64,000 nucleotides of DNA, taken from Hyposmocoma kahamanoa. Its lineage: Eukaryota > Arthropoda > Insecta > Lepidoptera > Cosmopterigidae. A program made the position numbers and the translations under genes. This document shows positions 35,328 to 47,300 of this stretch, piece after piece. Every line of letters starts with the position of its first letter. The stretch's first letter is position 1. Location of the stretch: NCBI RefSeq assembly GCF_003589595.1, contig NW_020653337.1, positions 1,304,025 to 1,368,024 on the forward strand. The letters run 5' to 3'. The notes under the pieces are model-generated. The model had not been told where the DNA came from. It saw only the letters and a list, made by a program, of their open reading frames with translations, and searched no databases.

Positions 35328-38300
35328 AATCATATATTTCGGAACTGGTCCATAAATTGTTAGTAAATTATAAAATGTTTATGTCTAAGGGTTAGTTGTT
35401 TGTACAATACATAAGGACAGCGACACAAAAACAAAACAACATTAATTTTCTATACGACCGCATGTATTATTTAAAAGAAATGTTTACAACTTGTCAGTAG
35501 GTACAACTAAAATAATAATGGGACAACCCTACACCCCGAGCGAAGTATAAACAACTTCACGCTCACCCAATGCGAATTGGTGACTTTACAAGGTATTAAC
35601 CGATTTCAACGTCCACCACGACACTTTATTTTACCGTTAGTGCTACTAAACATTATATATTTGTTATGTATAAAATTGAATTGGTACAGGCCGCCACTGA
35701 GATACAAACCCGACTTTTGAAAAGCAACCACTTTCCAGCCCTTAAGTAAAGTAATTCTCAATGTATCTTAAAAAAACGCTAGTGTCATACAATACCTCAC
35801 TTTGCGTCTTAGGCATTATGTCACCAACGCCATCCTGGCTGAACGTAGTCAGCGTGAAGTAAAAAGCACAGACATACTTATTTTGACAGGGTGGCTTGCC
35901 GGGAGCTGTCAACAAGTAGGTAGCCATTGTACAAACACTAATGTCCACTTACACAAAGTTTTGTGCCAATGCTTGCAATGTAACAGCACTCTTAATGCAA
36001 TATATTAAGAGTGTCTTATCAGTTTAAGCATTGGTTTAAGAAGTATTTAAATTTAGTGCAAGGTGACATTATATTACTAAATAGAAATTTAATTTTTATG
36101 ACAATGGACATCAGATTACTGTTACTAAAGAAACTGACGACGTAACGTGTAATGATAACAGTGAAATGGCAACACCGTAGACAGGACGAGCAAGTCGTGC
36201 ACGCCTGTCCATCGCAAAGATCTGAGAGACTGCCACTGCGCTGTCACCCTGAGACATAAGTTGACAATTCTCGTGTGCCTGTAATTTTATCAGCACCCTT
36301 ACCCTTCAAAACAGAAATACAGTAAGAGACCACCAACACTAGTGTCTTTCGAGCGTTAGCGACTTGCCACCACACGCACAACGTCGACACGTGTTTTTAC
36401 GCGGCGGCGACGGAACGCAGTATCCCTAACGAATTTGTGCTCGCAACGCCTGTCGACGTTGTGCCCGCTTTGGCAAGACGCTGACCCTCGAAAAAAGAGT
36501 GGTGGCAGAAATAGGTAAGGTGGCAGTACTTCCCTGGACAACTCTTTCACGGGGACCTCTACTGTTACTGTCATAGATAGGGGCATTCGAGTGTTTGGGC
36601 CGAGGAACGTTCACGAACTTACGAATCCCTTTCGTTTTGAAAGCGGTATTTATTTAGTATTAGGGAGTATTTATCTGATTGGTATAAAAGAGTTACGATA
36701 TTTCAATCAAATTGGGGATGTCTTTAAAAATACCATGTTAAAAGTACCAAGAATAAAGGGACATGTAACAGAATGATGCGAGTGGACGAAGTGAAAGTGG
36801 TTCGGCAGGAGTGCATGCAAGTGGAGGTTCATAGTCCTGCCTACACCAATGGCAGACGGGCGTAATTGTATGAATGAATATCAAGTGACGGGACGAACAA
36901 GTCGTGAGGCTGGTGGTATGCGACATGACTGTCCATAACAGTTGCAGTGCAGCTCAGAGTTATAAGTCGCAAAAAATTGAGAGACACTGCTACTGCGCCT
37001 GTCACATGATGTATTTTATACGCGTCGCAGAAGCAACCTCAAGAAATTCCAAGTAGAGTACATAAACTCCAGTAGAGTACATAAGCTTCTAGCATGTAAC
37101 GTGATGTTTGCGTTTGAATCGACTCATTACAGCGTTGTAAGTACGTCGTAGTTTTAGTGATGTAAGCATTACTGCGTTCCGGTTTTGAAGGGTGCTGGTG
37201 AAATTACAGGCACGTGAGACTTTTCAACTTATGTCTCAGGGTGACGGGTGCAGTGTACATCTTTGCGATTTAAAGCTCTGAGTACTGCAACTGTTATGGA
37301 CAGGCATGTCGTTTACCACGAGGTGCACGACTTGTTCGTGCCAACACTTAGTATCATAAAAAATCTAATTACAATGGCAGTCAACTGCCATTCAATAGAG
37401 TGTCGGTGGAATGGTGGCTACCTTATTAGATTAGATGTTGCCTTACGAAAACACAATCGATACTACCTTTGTTGTCCGTGGTACTACCAGCAGAACTACC
37501 AGTAGTTCCACGGGCAATAATAATCCCCCGTGTAACTACAGACAGGCCTCGTAGTATTATTATGCATACATTAATTTTTATCCCGTTTGTTTAATCATTA
37601 TTTTAGTATGGTATGGACATGGCATACGGAGGGAAGAATATCATGTAACTAGAAGAGTGTTAGGTATGAATGTGGAGGGATATAAGGAGAGAGGAAGGCC
37701 AAAGAAAAGATGGATGGATTGTGTGAAAGATGACATGGATAAGAAATGTATGAGTATGGAGATGACGGCCGATAGAGGAGCGTGGAAGAAAAATACATCT
37801 TCAAATTAATATATACATATATATATATATACACACACACGTGACTTCTCTGAGAAGAACGAGCAAGAAACTTTACGGATTGCTCTTTTCAAATAAACTT
37901 AAATGCCATAGAATACATTTTGAATCATATATGTGTAGGAATCTAGAGTCATGTTGTCTTTATGTAATATGATTTTTCAATTAAAATACTTTTAATGTAA
38001 GTTTTAAACTTAGGAAACTGTAATCTTAATACATGCTCCGGAATCTAATTGTATAAACGTATACAGTACCCCATAAAAGAATCGTTTACCTTAGTTAAAC
38101 GAAATCGTGGTGTGTACCATGAGTTCGGACTTAGTTGGCATTGACGAGCAGAATACCAAACAATTGCAATGGCAGTTAAATAGCAACTCGATGGCTAGCC
38201 ACTGAGAAGTAGCTTGTCTCTCGACTCTTAACTTTTAGCAGAATACTAAACGTACAAAATCCTGTCATTAACACTATCCATCACAACTGAGATAATTTAA

Positions 38301-41300
38301 TATTAGCAGATTTGGGGACTTGGACGATATTTTTCATAACCGCTCACGCGATTCATGCGTCTCTGGAAGCATACCACACCTAGAGGTGCCAGTGATGATT
38401 TTATACCGATTTATCGGATATCGAAGTTATAACAGGTAAAAGAACTAATACTAATTGCTATTTCGGTAACTACTCTAGCAAACCATAAAGTTTTTAATGC
38501 CTGGGTCAGTCATTAAAAAAAAATAAACAACTTCAAAAATACGTCACGACAATCGTGTGTGTTATTGTTTGGGCTGGTGATGTCGGTGTTTATTTATTGA
38601 AAACATACCGTAAGTTGCGTTTTTTAAGTTTACCCTGAATATAAATGTTTATAAACTATACTTTAAGGAGTAATTTCATGGTAAACATTAGAACCACTCA
38701 AACGGAATATTATCATATTTACCCAAGTACACCAAAAATTTCATNNNNNNNNNNNNNNNNNNNNNNNNNNNNNNNNNNNNNNNNNNNNNNNNNNNNNNNN
38801 NNNNNNNNNNNNNNNNNNNNNNNNNNNNNNNNNNNNNNNNNNNNNNNNNNNNNNNNNNNNNNNNNNNNNNNNNNNNNNNNNNNNNNNNNNNNNNNNNNNN
38901 NNNNNNNNNNNNNNNNNNNNNNNNNNNNNNNNNNNNNNNNNNNNNNNNNNNNNNNNNNNNNNNNNNNNNNNNNNNNNNNNNNNNNNNNNNNNNNNNNNNN
39001 NNNNNNNNNNNNNNNNNNNNNNNNNNNNNNNNNNNNNNNNNNNNNNNNNNNNNNNNNNNNNNNNNNNNNNNNNNNNNNNNNNNNNNNNNNNNNNNNNNNN
39101 NNNNNNNNNNNNNNNNNNNNNNNNNNNNNNNNNNNNNNNNNNNNAAACAAATATACGCGATTTAAATCCGGAAAAATAGTTTCATTTCCTACGTGTAACA
39201 ATCGCGAAAACCTAAGAACTCGATGAGTATAAACATGTTTGGCCTAAATAAGATAGGCATGCAAAAAATTGATCGTCACATGGCCAAATTAAATTATATA
39301 ATCAGTATTACATTAACAATGTGCATATTAATAATAATAGTCACATGTACTTAAATTTATTAAAAATTGTATATAATAATTTTTGAAAAAAATCCCTAAC
39401 ACTTTGATATACTTCATCCCTAGACAATTCATATAATTTCGTCTTAAATAATTTAATATGCAAGTCTTTAATGTCATTGAGTACTGTATTGTAAATTCTG
39501 ACACACGTGCACAAACAGTTTTGACTAGGTATATTTTTTACCTTTGGTACTTCACAAAGAAGTAATCTGTTAGGATTTCTGTAATTTCCAGGGTTGATCT
39601 GAATTTTTAGAAAACAAATGTAAATTATTTTTTACAAGTCGCAGCGCCACAGACGTGACGTAACAATTAGTGATGCATGACAATACGCGGCTGCCGCGTT
39701 ACAGTTCCGCCGCTGCAGCGCTTATATAAGCATCTAATTTTAAGGCATCCTAAAATTCTATTATACTTACGATTCGAAATATCCGATTGAGTCTAAGGAA
39801 AGAGAATGCTTCCCAGTGATACTGTTTCTCGAAAAGGATGCAAAATAACTCAAAAGGGAGACAAGACAAGATATCGTATTTGAATATTCCTTTGTAGTAG
39901 CTGCAAAAGTCAAATTATGAATATTTACAACTTTTTTATTTTAAAAAAACCGACTTTTGCTTATCGGCTTTTTTATTGGAATTACATCTTTTTTATATTT
40001 TTATCGAATTGATATTCAATTATTTTTTGTGAAATTACTCCACTAGTTTGTTATAATTATTAATACAAAGATCGAATACTCAGAAAAAATTCCTTCGATC
40101 CGGCCGGATTCGAACCGACGTCTTCTGGCATACCGTGCCAGATGCTATACCAACTAAGCCACGGAAAGAACCAGCGGACCTCACGAATTTTTCTATGTGC
40201 TTGTTGTCGTGTTTTTGTTTTTGGTTTTTCAACGACGTTTTAGTCGCAGCGTCATCTATGAGAAATCTATGAGAAATTCGCGAGGTCCGCTGGTTCGTTC
40301 CGTGGCTTAGTTGGTATAGCGTCTGGCACGGTATGCAAGAAGACGTCGGTTCGAATCCGACCGGATCGAAGGAATTTTTTGTGAGTGTTCGATCTTTGTA
40401 TTAATAATTATTATATCTTTTTGCCAAGTTTTATTTATATTGGTTAACGGAAAGTATGCGACACCGGATTCAGCCCCTAGTTTGCTTCCCTTATAGGTAC
40501 GGACGTACCCTCTTTCCAAGAAAAAAAATCAGCAAAATCAGTTTCCAAATGCCTAAGGAATCGAGTAACATACGTAAAAAAATAGTCTTTCTTTTTGAAG
40601 TCGGTTAAAAAATTTAAAATTTATTTACACACATTTTATTGTTTCTCAAGAACTACAATTTGGAGCTTTTAAACATTCAAACTCAAATAACCTTTCATAG
40701 GTAAGCAAATTACACATTGAAATCGTCACATAGAATAAACTCTACTATTCATTCACAGGGTAGTTCCACTGAGAATAAATATTACCAAACTGTAGGGGTT
40801 GCTCTTTGTAAAAACACACCCCAACCCTCCTAAACCGGAAAGCAGTAATGCTCACATTACTGCTTCGCGGCAGAAATAGGTAAGGTGGCAGTACTTCCCT
40901 GGACGAACGCTTTCACAAGGAACTCTACTGCTACTTAGCACTATTACTATACTCTGTCTACTTTATATTAAAAAATAAGTATTTCTTCTTCTTTTTATCG
41001 TGTCGATTATTGACTTACAAATAAATGGACGACGGGTCTAATACAAAAACGATGAAAAAAATGTCCCAGGTCAACCTATTTAAACGTAGTGACATGTAAA
41101 GGAATATGAAAAAGCTAAAACGTTGAATTCAAATTGTAATGTCATCGCAGTACTGTCTAATTTTGCTTGCTTCGCTGTCAGAAGAAACAAACGAAGACTA
41201 AAGCGTGAATGACGCTCTGTATACGATTTTAACGCCCTATAAATTCGGACACTTTTTAGCGCGGACCCGACGTCCATATAATTGTAAGTCAATGGTGTCG

Positions 41301-44300
41301 ATACTTCCTTCACTTTACGACTAAATTGACTTAGAAGAATACATAAAACATTCGATGTTAATTGAAATACCCTTCAGGGTCTCACAATTCATTATACGCT
41401 TCTATATAATAAGATTCCGATTGACATTCAAAATTTGCCATTTACGAGATTCAAAACTAAAGTGAAACAAAAACATCTTAAGTACTAAAGCCGTTTAGCT
41501 CTTTCAGGTATTCTCGATGTAAAATGTTTAAATTAAATATTGTAATGATAAATGCATTGAAATGTATATTTACAAAGAGCAAGCCCTAGAGTTTCTTCTT
41601 CATTCTTCTCAGGGGAATCTGCCTTGCGAATGAGCAGTAGAGTGATTCTAATGTAATTGACTCAGAGCTGGTTAAAACTTATAGGTATTGCAATATTTGA
41701 CATTGACATGCACTCACATTTTCCTTTGTGTCAGCAATTTTAATTTAATTTCTTTGCCGAAATTGGCATTCGCCATAAAAACATTTACAGCGACCTTGAA
41801 ATAGAAGAGCATGTCAAGGATATAGAGAGTGATGAGTATTTGTATGGCGTTGTCCTGAAAAGCGGCATTGTACGTGTCCAGATAGATGCAACACAGTGAT
41901 ATGCCGACCACATAAATTTTCATGAACGTGGAGCGCGTATCGAGGAACTTGATTGCGCCCTTGCGGGTCGCAATTAGAATTGCGGAGCTGAACGTATGGT
42001 CTTTCCACACGGACATGTCTTTTGTAGAATCCTTTTGACGGCCTATGATGTAGTTCTGGAAATTTCATAAGAAACATCATTTCGTACACTAAGGGTCGTA
42101 TACCAGAACTCTACTCAATACTCAAGTCAGGACTTGAGTATTGCAGTGAGCACTGAAAATCATACTCAAGTCCTTGCCATTAGAGTCGTATTTCCCGTGC
42201 TTGAAATCATACTCAAGTCTGCTCAAGTCCTGACTTGAGCCTTTAAGAGTTCTGGAATACTTATTTTATTTTATTATATTTGGGGAGCGTACAGCTACTT
42301 TTACAATATAGATTTAAGCTAATCGTGGCGTTTTGTTGCATTTGTTGTATCTGTGTCTGTTTGGAAACAGGATACCGCGAAAGCTACAGAATTTGGTTCG
42401 TGGATTTTTTGTTGCATTGTTGGGTCTGCCTCGACACTGCCGTGCGTCGAGGATGTTCGCATCGGCACGCGTTGACTGTTTTTACGCAAAAATGCGTAAA
42501 AGATGTGCCTCACTAGTGCATAGGGTGAGGGGCAGCACCAACAGTATCTTAAAATTGATTTCCAACAGGCTTGACTGCCCTTACATCAATCGCTGCTCTG
42601 CGTTTTCCAATGGCATCGCAGAGCGGCGAGTGAATGTTTTGGAATACAAAACTAACATAGTTATAAGTGTGAGTATCTAACCAATTATGGATTCAAATTA
42701 TCTGAAATAAATTATTATTATTATTTATTATGAACGTAAACGATTACATTTTTGTTTTCTCAATCGAAGTGAAAAGTAAAGTTTTCATCTCAAGACTAAA
42801 ACCCAATAAAACCCTCGGAGTACTAGACACCTTCGCTACAGCTCGGGTGGCTAACCGCCTCGGGTGTACATTGGCTCATTTTAGTTCTTTTATAAAAATA
42901 TACTATTATCACGTGAAAGTGTTAAAAATAATACGACCTTCATGAAATAAGTTCTATGAAATAAGTATCTAAGCGTAAAAAAGTTATCCATAAATTTCGT
43001 TAGTAGTAAACCTTTCTCCTGAAAAGATGTCATTTTGTAGACGAAACTTTTTAACAAGTCTGGATTCTGCGAAACTAGATCAAACCCCTGTAAGTGGTTT
43101 TTTAGATATTATTCACATTCCGTTTTATTAATTATTAGATTCAGGCGTTACTATCAGAAAGCCCATGTAAATTAACATGGAAGTATATTAATTTTCACCA
43201 CACTAGCTCGGAGAGGCTTTCTCATTAGAAATCTGCGTGCAAAAGCTAAGCTAGCGCGGAAAAGGTTTTTGAAGTTCGAACTTGACGATGGCCTTTGTCT
43301 TTTACAATGGAAAAGACAGTACCAAAAAAGAAAAAAAAACATAATGACACGTTCAACTACGCGATTTGTTACGCAAGTTATTGTTTACATTAAATTGACA
43401 ACGATAACTGTTCAACTGTTTTTCTTTCATCTACCATTTTCCTCGCTATAGTGAGGTGAAAAGTTGTGTGTTTCACTCGGCAGCAAGGTTGTTTTGCGTC
43501 TCGTGTCTGGAGACCCTCGCTACGCTCAGGAATAACTTTGCAGCTTGCGTAACAAATAACTCCGCGAAACCGCTGAAGGTTAAATAGTGTTAAGATCCTG
43601 CGCTTGCATTGAATATGTTTTCATGCACGTAGTTTTCCCACCCTCCCTCCACATAAATATAAATAACACAAGCGCGATTACAGTCGCAGCCGTGGTAGTC
43701 TACTATTTGACCTACCGCCTCTTATCACTCGCGGGTTCGAATCCGGGCTTGTACATCTAGTTTTTAAGAATTTATGTATCAAATTTAATTTGAAATTCAC
43801 TATGAGTTTTGGTCTCTCGCAAAAACCTTTCTCATTGTAGGAGGACTGTGTCCAGGAGTAAGATAATATTTAATAACTATTTATTCCTTAAAATAAGATA
43901 TTAATCCGTTTTTCTTATACAGTGCAAATATAATTCTAGTGACACAGACTAGCGGCTTTTAAATATTCTATCCAGCGACATTTGCCATATAATGTTGGCA
44001 ACACTGAACTTGATTATATTAAAAAGAAAAAGAAAAAAAAAAAGGATTCACTCTGGACCTTTTGGAGGGTAAAGTGTCGTTTTTATTTTGAGTTTCAATT
44101 ATTTTGTGAAATCTAGTTTAAAGTGGAATAGGATAGTGCTATTGTGCCTTAATCGAAGATTAAAACGCGAAATTATACGAATCTCGAACTAAAATACCCG
44201 TATCGGCCCGTTCTAAGGAATCCCGAGTCAATCCAAGCACGCCGCCTCAAATTACCTATCCTCTTTGTGGCGGCCATATTTACAGAAAAACTTATTTTTA

Positions 44301-47300
44301 TGTTTTCGGCTGAAGGACTTTGTTTCCATGGCCAGATATAAATTAATAAAAAAAAATATATATTATAAAAGAAACAAAGCAAAAAATAACAAAAAGGTGA
44401 CTCACCTGTCCGTGCGTGAGGTACGACTCCAAGTTCTTTTTTGTGATAGGAAACTCGAAAATTATCCGGTAGAATATTTCAGTTCTGATTAGGAGTAAAT
44501 GGACTTTGTTGTTCGTTATGAATGTGTTCTGACTCCGAAATGTCGAATGGTTCGCCAGGTTGCCGAATATACTGACAATGTACAATACGGGTGACTAAGT
44601 AATATTGTCTATACATACAGGCATATTTAGCTGAATACAGGTACCTACATGATTGAGTGAAGAAAAATGTTAATACATTTCTCACAAGTGGCGACCAAAA
44701 GAGCCATTAAAGTCAAATACAAAAATCTGTAACCAACGTTTAGAGAAATTTGTAAGATCTGCTGACTCGACCTGTAGTTCAGTTGGTAAAGCGATTGCCC
44801 TTGATTGGCTTACAGAACAGGAAGTCCTGTTAGATCGACTTTTTGTTGCATTCAGTTACGGAACTTTGTTTGAAGAAAAATATTCATAGATTTCTCACAG
44901 GTGGCGCAACGGCAAAAAATTCGTTATTAAAAACCAGGAAGAAAGATCTGCTACAAATACATAAAAAAATTCGTGAGGTCCGTTGGTTCGTTCTGTGGTT
45001 TAGTTGGCGTAGTGTCTGTCACGGTTTGCTAGGAGATGTGTGTTCGAATCCGGCCGGATCGAAGGAATTTTTTCTGAGTATTCGATCTTCTTCTTCGATC
45101 TTTGTTTAATAATTTTATCAAATTAGTGTAGTAACTTTAAAAAAAATAATTTAATATTATGGTGATAAAACATTCTAACATTCAATAAAACTTAATTATA
45201 ATATTTAATACTTAATGTTTGTTTCGAAAGTTTTGTCGCTTATTTTTTTATTTTAATCTGAAAAGTTTGCCGACTGTAATTTTTTTCGCTCATTTTTTTT
45301 AATTTCCTACTAATACAAGTTTGTCGAGTAGTTCGAAGTTGATTTTATTGCGTTCTTGTAAACGTTGGATGGAGTCAAGTGGATCAAGCTAATCTGTTTT
45401 CATGTAACATAAATTAGTCTTCTTTTGCACTTTTTGTACACAAATGAAGTAGAGTTCTCTATTGTTAATAAAATTAAGATGAAAATGGTATAGTTATTAC
45501 CTCCCACGTGGCAACTTTGCTATAGGGGTAGTATCATCGTTTGGGTTCTTGACCTCGACGGTGCCGTAATCGACAAAGTACATAACTTCTATTACGTCAT
45601 CATGTTCAATGAGGCGCGTCTCAGCCAAGAAGTAGACACTATGCATGGCTCGACCCATTAATCGCAGCAACGCCAGGCTGCACTGATTCAGGACTGGGCA
45701 CTGTGAACATATAATTTTTATTTACTTTTTTACAATCAGGTTACATGGACCCACAAATACTTAAGAGGAGGTAGTTTAAAGGGTTACGTTAACTTTGAGC
45801 GAAATTAAATTCAGTAAGATAATCAATATTAGTTACGATCTTGACAGTAATTGACTAAGTATTTAATGGAATTTTGTAACATGAAAGCGTTACAAACAAG
45901 ATCACAGTTGGAAAATTAACTAAACCGTACCCAAAAACCGCTTTGACCGAGGGCGTGCCTAAAGCGTTACTAGGTTCTAGGCAAAAACGGACACTTAAAG
46001 TCCTGCGGAAAATAATAACTGTAGAAGGTGATAACATTAAATGCAATGCGAAATGTAATAAATTTTAATTTGAGTACCTAGTTATCAACAAGAATACAAA
46101 AACATCAACAAAACACATAAAACAACATATCCCGTTAATTGATATCATAAAAGAAAAAAACTCTATGGTCGAAATTTTGGCCTAGTGGAAAAAATTCTCA
46201 GTCCGTACGCACCTTGTTAAATGTCGGTCCATAGATGTTCATAATAGCGTCAGTGCGCAACGTGATCTGATCGCAGAGCTTGAACATGCTACTGTAGTCA
46301 ATGCCGCCCATTTTATCCCAGCTGTACGTATAATAATCGATCACCTCCCTGAAGTAGGGAATATTAAACTTAGCTACGAATTCTTTGTTGCAATTATATT
46401 GACTTTGATACTTCGTCGGGCGCAGGACATTTGCGCCAGAGCAATTGTGTTTGCGCCAGAGCAAATGTTTTTTTGCCGTAGCCATCTGTGAGAAATCTAT
46501 GAAAGTATTCTACGTGTGGCGCACTATAAGGTTTCGGAATTAATATGAAATAAATACTATAAATGGTCAGAAATGAATTTATTGTTTCTCAAAATATTCT
46601 TCGTTAGCGTTAATGCACTTTTTTATACGAATGAACCAATTTTGAAAACATTTATGCCATTCCTCCGTGACAATCTCAGAAACATATTTATTTCATATTC
46701 TTCGACAGCCTCTTCAGGTGATGAAAATCGTTGACCGCGTAACTGGTTCTTAATTTTTGAAAATAAATAAAAGGCACAACGAGGCAGGTCGGGACTGTAT
46801 GCGGGATGGCTCATAAGGTCAACGTTATTCACCTTTAAAAATTCATTTGTCTTCCTTGGCGCTGTGTAAACTGACATTATCGTGGTGCAAGATGATACGG
46901 CATTTACGGTTATTTTTACGGAGTTTTGTCAATAACTTCCGGCAAACAAATGGTCGTGTATCAATCATTCATCACGAGGCACTATTCACGGTACAACGAT
47001 TCTCCAAAGCAACAGTAGCCAGGTGTCCAGTTTTATTAAAGAAAGAAGCAATCATCCGCTTAGAGGCACTTTGCACGCGTGCCACTTTGGTTGGTTTCGG
47101 CTCATCTCGAAAGACCCATACGCTCGATTGCTGCTTAGTTTTGGGATCGAAACAATAAATCCATGTTTCGTCACCTGTTACTATATCCCACACCAAATTT
47201 GACGCCCGTTCTGTTCGTTCTTTCTTCAATCCGTTTTTTGCGCCTCAGTCAAATGGTGTGGGGTCCACGTTTTTGTGTCAAATTGTACGTTTGAATTCTG

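Noticed and set aside
38645..39226. Long open frames on both strands across 38.7-39.2 kb
   Set aside because: They are made of the N gap. Only the edges are real sequence, and these belong to a Penelope-like arm.
40090..40370. Functional tRNA genes suggested by A and B boxes (also 7.6, 11.6, 43.7, 44.8, 45.0, 48.0 and 51.2 kb)
   Set aside because: The boxes recur in repeated elements with shared non-tRNA bodies. The stems do not pair as in a mature tRNA, so these are SINE heads.
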